From: Rhizobium herbae
Lineage (GTDB): Bacteria > Pseudomonadota > Alphaproteobacteria > Rhizobiales > Rhizobiaceae
Direction: 5' to 3'
NCBI RefSeq assembly: GCF_017873135.1
Contig: NZ_JAGGJV010000005.1
Location: forward strand, 434,001 to 498,000
DNA length: 64,000 nucleotides
Shown in pieces: positions 7,660 to 14,532 of this stretch. The first letter of the stretch is position 1. Every line of letters starts with the position of its first letter. The notes under the pieces were generated by a model that was given only the letters and a program-made list of their open reading frames with translations, did no database searches and was not told the origin of the DNA. A program made the translations under genes and the position numbers.

Positions 7660-8607
7660 ATGCACAACGAGATTACAGTAAATCCAGCACATGATGCAAC
7701 ACCTGCTTTCACGCGCCGCGCGGTTATCATGGGGGCTGCAGCGGCGATCGGAGCGCCTGCTGCCATGGCAGCCCCTCAGCCTGCCGATGACGTGCTGGCA
7801 TGGTTGATCGATGCGCACGACGAACTGAAGGCCGCTCTCTGCAACATAGAGGACGGAATAAAAGCGCTCTACGGGCGCGCGGATCGGCCTGCATGGCCCG
7901 ATGTCAAATTGTCGGAAATCGACACATCGCTTTATGCGGTGAACTGGTACCGCACGCGGCTCGACTCACTCAACGATATCGATCGGTTCTTTCTGGAGTT
8001 TCCAGACATGCGCTGGTTTGACGATAAGCGGGCCGCAGTTCATTCTGAAAATCACACGAAAGCGCGGTCGCTTTTCATCGAACGCAAGGCGAAAACGACA
8101 GCCTGGAATGAGGCGACCGGATTGCGCGCGCTCTGGGACAAGCAGACCGAACTGCTGGAAATGATGTACCCGCTTGACGTTCAGATTGTCGCCTTCCAGT
8201 GCACGACCTACGGCGAAGTGGTTGCCAAGGTCAGCTGGATCGAGCGGGAGTTCGGCGACGAAATCTCCCAGGAGCATGCCGTGCGTATCTTGCGCTCGCT
8301 GGCTGGGATCAACGCCGGCGCAGGGGGGGGGCTGCTGATGGGGCAGGCAATTATTCATTCGAGGCCGCCCACCTATCTCTCTTGCGCCTCGCTGGCACGG
8401 GAACTGGATATGTCGGAAACGACGGTCCGGGATTTTGTAGAAAAGGGCATACTGCCTCGCCCGATCAAAATGAGCGGTGGCGTGGTGCGTTGGCGTTGGG
8501 GCGATGTGCAGTCGGCGCTGGGCGGCGTTGCGGCTGCCGGCGCAACGAACACGGATGACCCCTACATGGTGGGGGCTGTGCATGCCACGTCGTCACCAAA
8601 AAGCTAA
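7660..8607 (+). CDS. Exported-like domain fused to excisionase-type HTH
   Basis: A 315-residue frame from ATG 7660 (ribosome binding site AAAGGA). Residues 18-38 look like a twin-arginine or ordinary signal (TRRAVIMGAAAAIGA, then AMAAP), followed by about 190 helical residues of unknown type. Residues about 227-316 form a separate unit that reads as an AlpA/excisionase winged HTH (SLARELDMSETTVRDFVEKG, then a VRWRWGDV strand). A run of nine Gs (8323-8331) lies at the joint. With eight Gs the first part would stop at a TGA overlapping ATG 8338, giving an 89-residue Xis of normal size. The fusion may therefore be a recent indel, a slippage switch or a sequencing error. The integrase gene overlaps its end by 26 bases. 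Confidence 0.65.
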   Translation: MHNEITVNPAHDATPAFTRRAVIMGAAAAIGAPAAMAAPQPADDVLAWLIDAHDELKAALCNIEDGIKALYGRADRPAWPDVKLSEIDTSLYAVNWYRTRLDSLNDIDRFFLEFPDMRWFDDKRAAVHSENHTKARSLFIERKAKTTAWNEATGLRALWDKQTELLEMMYPLDVQIVAFQCTTYGEVVAKVSWIEREFGDEISQEHAVRILRSLAGINAGAGGGLLMGQAIIHSRPPTYLSCASLARELDMSETTVRDFVEKGILPRPIKMSGGVVRWRWGDVQSALGGVAAAGATNTDDPYMVGAVHATSSPKS

Positions 8608-9685
8608 CATCAGCCTGCCCAAAAGCGTCCATCGCATCGTGTCGCGCGGCAAGGAATACTTCTATTTTCAGAAGGGACGGGGCACCGAAAATCCCGGTTC
8701 CCGCATCGCTCTCCCGAAAGATCCCCACAGCCCGGAATTCTGGGCTGCGATCCAGCAGCTGCGCGGCGCCTCGATCTCTATGCCGGCCGACACTTTTTCC
8801 GCTGTTCTCGATGAATGGATACTGCAGCTTCGGGCGTCTGGCGAGCTCACCGATGGCACGATTTCGTTTTACGAGCAGTCTTCACAGATTGCCCGGAAGG
8901 CTTGGGGCGCTCTTTCGCCACGCGGTCTCAAGCCGCTGCATGTCCAAGCTGTCATGAACGGCCTATCTGGCAAGCCCGGTGCGGCAAACAATTTCCTGTC
9001 CACAATGCGCAGTTTTTCGAAATGGGCAAGGTTGAACGAACATATAGATGCCAACCTGACTGAAGGCATCACGCCGCGCAAATCGGAGAATGGCCACAAG
9101 CCGTGGACTGTCGCGCAGATCGAGGCCGCCAAGGAAAAGCTGAGCGGCGTCGTTCGGCGCGGCGTTATCCTGTACCTCTACACCGGCATGCGTGGCAGCG
9201 ACGCCGTCCGCGTAGGGCCGGAACATATCGATGAAGGCGGCTTCGCGCTCACGACACAAAAGAAGAAGCGGGCTGTCTATTGCCCGATCCTCCCTGAGCT
9301 GGAGGAGGAGATGAAGAGTTGGGATATGTCCCCGCCTGGACCCTTTCTGCAGCAAGAGGGCCGCAAAGCCGGCAACAAATACACGCGAAAACTCTTCTCA
9401 CGGCACTTTGCTGAACAGCGCGACCAGATCCCCGAGCTTGCCGGCGTCACGTTGCACGGGCTTCGGTGCACAGCCGTCATTCGCCTTCGGCGGGCTGGCC
9501 TCTCGATCGGACAGATCGGTGACATCGTCGGGATGTCGATGGCGACGATCGAGCGCTACTGCCGTTTCGTCGACAAGAAGGCGAGCGGAAAGGCAGCTCT
9601 TGCTGCGCTCATAAAAAGCGAAAAAAAGCCCCCGACTGTAAAACGCCGCAAAACGGTAAAACAGAAACCAAGCGATATCATATAG
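8582..9685 (+). CDS. Tyrosine recombinase/integrase
   Basis: A 367-residue site-specific recombinase. The start at ATG 8582 overlaps the excisionase gene by 26 bases, as is common for xis-int pairs. The N-terminal half contains the SAM-like core-binding region. In the catalytic domain I see the first arginine in GMRGSDAVRV (about residue 203), the H-x-x-R pair in HGLRCTAVIRLR (about 293-300), and the nucleophile region MATIERYCRF (about 323-332) whose tyrosine would be catalytic. It presumably integrates and excises the element; its target appears to be terL, whose 3' end follows directly. The family is the phage-type rhizobial integrases. Confidence 0.85.
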   Translation: MPRRHQKANISLPKSVHRIVSRGKEYFYFQKGRGTENPGSRIALPKDPHSPEFWAAIQQLRGASISMPADTFSAVLDEWILQLRASGELTDGTISFYEQSSQIARKAWGALSPRGLKPLHVQAVMNGLSGKPGAANNFLSTMRSFSKWARLNEHIDANLTEGITPRKSENGHKPWTVAQIEAAKEKLSGVVRRGVILYLYTGMRGSDAVRVGPEHIDEGGFALTTQKKKRAVYCPILPELEEEMKSWDMSPPGPFLQQEGRKAGNKYTRKLFSRHFAEQRDQIPELAGVTLHGLRCTAVIRLRRAGLSIGQIGDIVGMSMATIERYCRFVDKKASGKAALAALIKSEKKPPTVKRRKTVKQKPSDII

Positions 9686-9695
9686 ATAGGGCTAG

Positions 9696-9830
9696 AAAGA
9701 TGAAATGTGCGATTTCGGGCCGGACGGATTGTCTTCGGGCCGTTCGCCGGACCGGCTGGATGCGCTGGTCTGGGCGCTGACGGCGCTGATGCTGGAGGGC
9801 GGCGGCGAGCCGAGGGTCAGGGGGATTTGA
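9696..9830 (+). pseudogene. 3' fragment of GTA/phage terminase large subunit
   Basis: After a TAG at 9693-9695 the frame reads KDEMCDFGPDG, then SGRSPDRLDALVWALTALML and ends at TGA 9828-9830. SPDRxDALVWAxT is the hallmark C-terminal motif of phage and GTA large terminases (RcGTA g2). Everything upstream is the integrative element, so the ATPase and most of the nuclease domain are missing here and must lie beyond the left end of the element, outside the window. Excision would be needed to restore terL. Confidence 0.8.
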
Positions 9831-9923
9831 GGGATTGCCGATTGGGTATTGCCTGCACCGGGGTCTTGCTCTGTACCCTCAAGGGAAGAGAAGCGGCCTT
9901 TAGACTGCAGGCGTTGGCGGCAT

Positions 9924-10053
9924 TCTCCCTGTTCTCCCCAGCGGGGAGAAGTGCCGAGTGAAACGAGGCGATGAGGGGGGCGGCAAACTCGGAGCCAGCG
10001 GCCCCCTCATCCGGCCCTGCGGGCCACCTTCTCCCCGACGGGGAGAAGAGGGA
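9924..10053. repeat. RIME-type intergenic mosaic repeat
   Basis: Two palindromic blocks, TCTCCCCAGCGGGGAGAA and the CCCTCATCCGGCCCTGCGGG to CTCCCCGACGGGGAGAAG unit, match repeats elsewhere in this window at 11.3, 21.2, 22.9 and 51.8 kb. They have the composition of the Rhizobium-specific intergenic mosaic element RIME1. The rest of 9831-10130 shows no gene. Confidence 0.75.
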
Positions 10054-10130
10054 ACCAGCTGAAAATTCGCGCACAATAAACCTGCCCTCAAAGGGCAGTG
10101 TTATGGCGACATCCGCGCCGGGGCTGGGGC

Positions 10131-10247
10131 CTATTTGCGAGGCGCTGATACCGATGGCTTCGGTGCTGTCGATGCGGTTTCGCGGATCTGGCGCCATTCG
10201 TTTTCGAGGCGTTCGAACTGGGCCTGGGAGATTTGCTGGGTCGGCAT
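10131..10247 (-). CDS. 38-residue microprotein, paralogue of neighbour
   Basis: A short frame from ATG 10247 preceded by AAAGGAT. Its core QAQFERLENEWRQIRETAST aligns with the neighbour's core (RFENEWQQMRASAS) and both end with an APKPS segment. The two are clearly tandem duplicates, and the shared, conserved helix argues that they are translated. The helix is amphipathic with W and paired charges. The role is unknown; position next to terL suggests a GTA-associated or small-terminase-like accessory peptide, which is a guess. Confidence 0.55.
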   Translation of the reverse strand: MPTQQISQAQFERLENEWRQIRETASTAPKPSVSAPRK

Positions 10248-10350
10248 GGGCGATCCTTTCATTGATTTCGGCAACGACCGTCAACGCGGATGGAGCTGGA
10301 AGGTTCCACCTATGACTGTACGCTGGCGGGTGAAAAATCCGGATAAGGCG

Positions 10351-10500
10351 TCAGCGCTTGTCGTCGTCGGTCTGGGACGGTTTTGGTGCGGACGAGGCGC
10401 TTGCGCGCATCTGCTGCCACTCGTTCTCGAACCGGTCGAGGATATGCTGCGGTACCGTCGAACGGGCCGTGTCGGCCTGTATCTTGCTCTGGGCGTTCAT
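10351..10500 (-). CDS. 49-residue microprotein
   Basis: A short frame from ATG 10500 with an excellent ribosome binding site (GAGGAGG). The product has a central amphipathic helix (PQHILDRFENEWQQMRAS) and a disordered polar tail (APKPSQTDDDKR). It is a paralogue of the 38-residue frame downstream at 10131-10247 and probably co-transcribed with it from the AT-rich region at 10560-10620. No family recognised. Confidence 0.6.
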   Translation of the reverse strand: MNAQSKIQADTARSTVPQHILDRFENEWQQMRASASSAPKPSQTDDDKR

Positions 10501-10587
10501 TCGATCCTCCTCGATGAATGGGCACTGTCATATTTCTGTGTTCAGTTTCCACATCCCAAAGACAAAGTAAATCAGGGCATTAAACAG

Positions 10588-10614
10588 TTTAAACGATTTA
10601 AATTGGTTAAATCG
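10588..10614. promoter_or_regulatory. Operator-like palindromes in AT-rich region
   Basis: GTTTAAAC (10588-10595) is followed by CGATTTAA (10594-10601) and its exact complement TTAAATCG (10607-10614), 5 bases apart. The stretch is sharply AT-rich against a GC-rich background. It lies between the leftward microproteins and the rightward endolysin gene, so it probably contains a divergent promoter and a dimeric repressor site. Confidence 0.5.
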
Positions 10615-10664
10615 ATTTAGAGTCACGACATTTTTCGGGTGTTGTGGACAGAAGCGGAGCGCGG

Positions 10665-11285
10665 ATGACATTCGATCGGGCCATCTTCTTCAAAGCGGTA
10701 CGTGCATCACTTTTCGACGGCATCCTGACACAGGGCCAGGTCGACGGGATGGCGGCGATTCTCGATCGCTGGGCGCTGATGCCGGCAACGGCGGACAGGC
10801 GCTGGCTTGCCTATATGCTGGCGACCGCGCATCACGAGACGGGCCGGACGATGCAGCCGGTGCGCGAAACCTTTGCGGCGAGCGACGACCGGGCGATCGC
10901 CATTCTCGATGCCGCCCTGCGTCGGGGCAGGATGCCGTCCGTGTCGGTGCCCTACTGGCGGCGGGATGCCGAGGGAAAGAGCTGGCTGGGGCGCGGGCTG
11001 GTGCAGCTGACGCACAGGGCGAACTACGAAAAGATGGCGAAGGCGACAGGGATCGATCTGGTCGCCCGTCCGGAACGGGCGATGGAGCTCGCCGTTGCCG
11101 TCGACATTCTCTTCAAGGGCATGGAAAGCGGCGCGTTCACCGGCAAGAGGCTCGGGGACTATTTTTCCGCCGCCAAGGAAGACTGGACGGGTGCGCGGCG
11201 GATCATCAACGGGCGCGACAGGGCTGCACTGGTGGCCGGCTACGGCAAGCGGTATCTCGCGGCGAGCCGGCTAGCCTCCGGGTGA
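10665..11285 (+). CDS. Endolysin-type glycoside hydrolase (GH19-like)
   Basis: A 206-residue protein from ATG 10665 with GGAG five bases upstream; a GTG at 10644 is possible. Features are those of GH19/lysozyme-like phage endolysins: AYMLATAHHETGRTMQPVRE near residue 50, with the catalytic glutamate expected in HHETG, then the W-G-R-G-L-V-Q-L-T motif around residue 108 and NYEKMAK. There is no signal peptide, so it would need a holin to reach the wall. It lies between terL and the portal gene, an unusual location for a GTA lysin, and would cut peptidoglycan to release particles. Confidence 0.75.
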   Translation: MTFDRAIFFKAVRASLFDGILTQGQVDGMAAILDRWALMPATADRRWLAYMLATAHHETGRTMQPVRETFAASDDRAIAILDAALRRGRMPSVSVPYWRRDAEGKSWLGRGLVQLTHRANYEKMAKATGIDLVARPERAMELAVAVDILFKGMESGAFTGKRLGDYFSAAKEDWTGARRIINGRDRAALVAGYGKRYLAASRLASG

Positions 11286-11318
11286 ACCGACAGGATCAAG
11301 CATCTTTTCCCGGAATTG

Positions 11319-11432
11319 CCCCTCACCCTAACCCTCTCCCCGCAAGCAGGGAAAGGGGACGACAGAGGATTGCCGCATATCCCTTCTCCCCGTCAAACGG
11401 GGAGAAGGTGGCCGGTAGGCCGGATGAGGGGC
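11319..11432. repeat. RIME-type repeat
   Basis: A copy of the mosaic repeat: CCCTCACCCTAACCCTCTCC at the left, then CTTCTCCCCGTCAAACGGGG, then AGGTGGCCGGTAGGCCGGAT on the right. It lies between the endolysin and portal genes in the orientation opposite to the copy at 9.9-10.05 kb. Confidence 0.7.
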
Positions 11433-11480
11433 CGATGTCGACGCATTTGCTGACCGCAGACAATCAAGGGACGTGATCTG

Positions 11481-12632
11481 ATGAAAAATCCATTTCGTCT
11501 GCCGTGGCGGCGCCCGGCGGAGAGCGACGCTGTGCGCGAAACCAAGGCGGCCTCCGGTTTCATCGCGATTGCGCACGAGGGCCGGGCGCACTGGACCGGC
11601 CGGTCCTATTCGGCACTGGCGCGCGAGGGATTCATGCGCAACCCGGTGGCGCACCGGGCGGTGAGGCTGATTTCGGAAGCCGCGGCAAGCGTGCCGCTGC
11701 TGGTCTATGAGGGGACGGAGGAGCGCAGCGAGCATCCGGTCTTGACGTTGCTTTCGCGGCCGAACGGGCGCATGGCGGGCATCGATTTCCTGGAGACGCT
11801 CTATGGTCATCTGCTGCTCTCGGGCAATGCCTATGTCGATGCGGCTGAGATCGGCGGCGAGGTGCGGGAACTGCATCTGTTGCGGCCGGACCGTATCCGC
11901 ATCCTCGAAGGGCGGGACGGCTGGCCGGAGGCTTATGAATACCGGGTTGGCAGCCTGGTGCGGCGGATTACGGCGGGCGAGGAGGGGCTCTTGCATCTGC
12001 GGCTGTTTCATCCGCTCGACGACCATCTCGGCTTTCCGCCGCTGGCGGCAGCGCAGATGGCGCTCGATCTCTCCAATGCGGCAGCGACCTGGAACAAGGC
12101 GCTGCTCGACAATTCGGCCCGGCCCTCCGGCGCGCTCGTCTATCAGCCGAAGGAGGGCGGCAATCTTTCGGCCGACCAGTACGACCGGCTCAAGACGGAG
12201 CTGGACGAGGGCTATTCCGGGCCGATGCGGGCAGGGCGTCCGCTGCTGCTCGAAGGCGGGCTCGACTGGAAGGCAATGGGGCTTTCGCCCAAGGACATGG
12301 ATTTCGTCGAGGCAAAGAACGGTGCTGCGCGCGACATCGCGCTCGCCTTCGGCGTGCCGCCGATGCTGATCGGCATTCCCGGCGACAACACCTATGCCAA
12401 CTACCAGGAGGCCAACCGAGCCTTCTACCGCCTGACCGTTCTGCCGATGCTCTTTCGCACCGCCGCCGCACTGTCCGGTTGGCTGTCGGGGCGGTTCGGC
12501 GAGACGCTGAAGCTGGTGCCGGATCTCGATCAGGTCATCGGGCTGACCGGCGAACGCAGCGAGGTCTGGGCGCGGATGAAGGAGGCGGATTTCCTCACCG
12601 ACGAGGAGAAGCGGCAGGCGGTGGGCTATTGA
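11481..12632 (+). CDS. Phage/GTA portal protein, HK97 family
   Basis: A 383-residue portal, the dodecameric ring through which DNA enters and leaves the head (RcGTA g3). Recognisable family features are RNPVAHRAVRLISEAAASVP near residue 50, LLSGNAYVDA near 111, the ARPSGALVYQP segment near 213, and FGVPPMLIGIPGDNTYANYQ near 291 followed by FYRLTVLPM. The length is normal for GTA portals and the frame is intact. It is followed after about 24 bases by a toxin-antitoxin operator, an insertion between the portal and the next GTA gene. Confidence 0.92.
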   Translation: MKNPFRLPWRRPAESDAVRETKAASGFIAIAHEGRAHWTGRSYSALAREGFMRNPVAHRAVRLISEAAASVPLLVYEGTEERSEHPVLTLLSRPNGRMAGIDFLETLYGHLLLSGNAYVDAAEIGGEVRELHLLRPDRIRILEGRDGWPEAYEYRVGSLVRRITAGEEGLLHLRLFHPLDDHLGFPPLAAAQMALDLSNAAATWNKALLDNSARPSGALVYQPKEGGNLSADQYDRLKTELDEGYSGPMRAGRPLLLEGGLDWKAMGLSPKDMDFVEAKNGAARDIALAFGVPPMLIGIPGDNTYANYQEANRAFYRLTVLPMLFRTAAALSGWLSGRFGETLKLVPDLDQVIGLTGERSEVWARMKEADFLTDEEKRQAVGY

Positions 12633-12655
12633 GGGACCGGGCCGTTGCTGGTATT

Positions 12656-12676
12656 TTGTTATACGGCGTATAACAA
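12656..12676 (+). promoter_or_regulatory. Operator of parDE module
   Basis: TTGTTATAC (12656-12664) and GTATAACAA (12668-12676) form a perfect 9-base inverted repeat around GGC, ending just before the AAAGG ribosome binding site of the antitoxin gene. This is the usual place for autoregulation by a ribbon-helix-helix antitoxin, with or without its toxin. Confidence 0.7.
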
Positions 12677-12685
12677 AAGGATGTG

Positions 12686-12949
12686 ATGATGGCCAAACCT
12701 GTTCTCTCCGATCCGATCGCGCTGCGTGTTCCGGTGGATGTGCTGGCTGCTATCGAGGCCATTGCCAAGACGGCGGAACGATCCCGCAGTTGGGTGATGG
12801 TTCGGGCGATGCGGTATTATCTTCTCAACGAAGGCGCAGACATTCTGGAGATTGAGCAAGGGCTGCAGGATGCCAGAGATGGCAGGCTGCACGATCTGGA
12901 TGCTGTTCTGAGCGAACTCGACCGGCTTGCTGAAGACGACGCTGCCTGA
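12686..12949 (+). CDS. parD: ParD/CopG-type antitoxin
   Basis: An 87-residue ribbon-helix-helix protein (start ATG 12686; the next codon is also ATG). The strand DPIALRVPVDV is followed by helices (AAIEAIAKTAERSRSWVMVR) typical of the CopG/ParD fold. The C-terminal region (EIEQGLQDARDGRLHDLD) is the disordered or helical part that in this family wraps the toxin. Its last base overlaps the toxin start, so the two are translationally coupled. It neutralises ParE and probably represses its own promoter through the palindrome at 12656-12676. Confidence 0.85.
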   Translation: MMAKPVLSDPIALRVPVDVLAAIEAIAKTAERSRSWVMVRAMRYYLLNEGADILEIEQGLQDARDGRLHDLDAVLSELDRLAEDDAA

Positions 12950-13263
12950 TGAAGGTTCGCTTTTCCGACCGGGCTTTGGCCTATCTCAGATCGGAGCAGG
13001 CTTATCTGGCCCGTTTCGACAGGAGGGCGGCGCGGGCAACGGCCCGGCAGATCAGGAAGGCCGCAGAGATCATCGCAGAATATCCTCAGGCCGGGCAGAG
13101 CGTTCCGATGCTGCCAAGTGTGCGGCGTTATGTGTCCGCACCCTACATTATCGACTATATCGAGACCGGCGGCGGGATCGTTGTCCTCGCCATTCGGCAC
13201 GGCCGGCAAAGCCCCCGTGTTCCAGATCAGGATGATGCGCTTCCCGACACGTTCGAAACGTAA
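12949..13263 (+). CDS. parE: ParE/RelE-superfamily toxin
   Basis: A 104-residue toxin whose start overlaps the antitoxin stop. Residues 3-90 match ParE: FSDRALAYLRSEQAYLARF, then ARATARQIRKAAEIIAEYPQ, then VRRYVSAPYIIDYIE and GGIVVLAIRHGRQ. ParE family members poison DNA gyrase, while RelE relatives cut mRNA; the sequence favours ParE. The module sits between the portal and the next GTA gene and is absent from the standard GTA order, so it is an insertion that may stabilise the locus. Confidence 0.85.
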   Translation: MKVRFSDRALAYLRSEQAYLARFDRRAARATARQIRKAAEIIAEYPQAGQSVPMLPSVRRYVSAPYIIDYIETGGGIVVLAIRHGRQSPRVPDQDDALPDTFET

Positions 13264-13497
13264 CGAACGCAGGATTTTCAACGGCTTGGCCGCACAACGT
13301 GACAACGGATGCGCGCGGCGTTGAATCAATATCTGAAGCTGTTGAATCAACGCAGCAGGATTCAGACGCAACCGATTCAAAAGATTCACAGAATTATCCC
13401 GCCTGACGCAACGTCAGGCCGTGCCTCACCTTGCGGCCGATGACGACGGCTGCGGGATGCTTGTGCAATTCCAACAATAGCATCAAGGGCTTAACAA
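13264..13497. other. Intergenic region after parDE
   Basis: These 234 bases show no ORF. They contain several near-copies of TGAATCA and GATTCA words (13322-13392), which look like remnants of small direct repeats. This may mark the right edge of the parDE insertion. Confidence 0.35.
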
Positions 13498-13824
13498 ATG
13501 GCTGATTTTGGCAATGACCCCGGCCTTTGGGCTGCCAAGGGTATCGGATCGGCGGCAGGTGCTGCCGTATCGCTGGTCTACATGCTGCCCAGGGGCAAGC
13601 GCGAGGCGGGTTCCCGCTTCTTCACCGGCCTGATCTGCGGTCTGATCTTCGGCGGCCCGACGGGTCTCTGGATCGTCGCCAGGCTCGGCATCGGCGGCAG
13701 CCTGTCGGGAACCGAGGTGATGCTGACCGGATCGGCGGCCGCCAGTCTTTCGGCCTGGTGGGTGCTGGGCGCGGCGGCGCGCGTGGCGGAACGGTACGGG
13801 CGGAACAAAGGCAATAGCCAATAG
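13498..13824 (+). CDS. GTA-associated small membrane protein
   Basis: A 108-residue protein in the slot occupied by small gene g3.5 in RcGTA-like clusters. It has three hydrophobic segments: residues 13-29 (AAKGIGSAAGAAVSLVYML), 40-62 (FTGLICGLIFGGPTGLWIVARLG), and 71-94 (EVMLTGSAAASLSAWWVLGAAA). The N-terminus ADFGNDPGLW and basic tail are soluble. I know it only as a conserved hypothetical of rhizobial GTA clusters. A role in the membrane during particle assembly is an inference from position. Confidence 0.7.
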   Translation: MADFGNDPGLWAAKGIGSAAGAAVSLVYMLPRGKREAGSRFFTGLICGLIFGGPTGLWIVARLGIGGSLSGTEVMLTGSAAASLSAWWVLGAAARVAERYGRNKGNSQ

Positions 13825-13870
13825 GCTGACGGTGCGCTGTTGCGTCACCCTCAGTTTCAGGCCGACGTTT

Positions 13871-13931
<61 letters not shown>

Positions 13932-13958
13932 ACACCTCTCAAATTTCGGAGATATCCC

Positions 13959-14516
13959 ATGACGACCGACAGCTTGCCTGTCTGGCGAACGAAGAAGTTT
14001 GCCAATCTGACGCTGTCCGGGGTGACCGGCGAGGGGCGTTTTTCCGGCTATGCCAGTGTCTTCGGCGAGGTCGATCTCGGCAAGGACGCGATCGCGCCCG
14101 GCGCCTTTGCTCAGTCTCTGGCCCGGCGCGGCGCCGCTGGCGTGCGCATGCTGTTCCAGCACGATCCGGGCGAGCCGCTGGGGGCCTGGAAGACCATCCG
14201 CGAGGACGCGCGTGGACTTTACGTCGAGGGGCTGCTGTCGCCCGGCGTGGCGCGGGCCAAGGAAGTGCACATGCTGATGAAGGCGGGCGCGCTCGACGGA
14301 CTTTCGATCGGCTTCCAGACCGTCAAGGCCAAGACCGACGGCAAGACCGGCGTGCGCCGCATCCTTGAAGCCGATCTCTGGGAAATATCGATCGTGACCT
14401 TTCCGATGCTGCCATCGGCCCGGGTTTCGAACGTCAAGAATGCGCGGTTCTTCCGCGACACGGAAACGGAGCTCGTGCGCGCCATGCGGCGGGCGGCCCG
14501 GATGATGAAGCTCTGA
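13959..14516 (+). CDS. HK97-family prohead protease
   Basis: A 185-residue serine protease (family S78, RcGTA g4) that matures the capsid by removing the N-terminal scaffold part of the capsid protein. Visible family features are [18 protein letters not shown] near residue 27, [12 protein letters not shown] near residue 64 (H is the expected catalytic histidine), [13 protein letters not shown] near residue 109 (S is the expected nucleophile) and [11 protein letters not shown] near 142. It lies directly before the capsid gene with 16 bases between them, as usual. Intact length. Confidence 0.9.
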   Translation: MTTDSLPVWRTKKFANLTLSGVTGEGRFSGYASVFGEVDLGKDAIAPGAFAQSLARRGAAGVRMLFQHDPGEPLGAWKTIREDARGLYVEGLLSPGVARAKEVHMLMKAGALDGLSIGFQTVKAKTDGKTGVRRILEADLWEISIVTFPMLPSARVSNVKNARFFRDTETELVRAMRRAARMMKL

Positions 14517-14532
14517 CAAGAAGGACAAAGCG

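Larger units (their letters stand above)
1..9695. mobile_element. Right part of an integrative element inserted in terL
   Basis: This stretch carries accessory genes of unrelated type and lower, more variable GC than the chromosome that follows. It ends with an excisionase-type HTH and a tyrosine recombinase pointing toward the right boundary. Immediately after the recombinase stop, only the last ~45 codons of a terminase large subunit remain. That is the layout expected of an element integrated by site-specific recombination inside terL, with the integrase next to one attachment site. The left boundary and the 5' part of terL are not in the window, so the length and the att core cannot be fixed. 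The right edge is placed at about 9695 because the terL frame opens there after a TAG at 9693-9695. Confidence 0.6.

Noticed and set aside
9840-9960. tRNA or att-site tRNA near the integrase
   Set aside because: No cloverleaf or CCA-like 3' end can be drawn; the terL fragment explains the boundary better.
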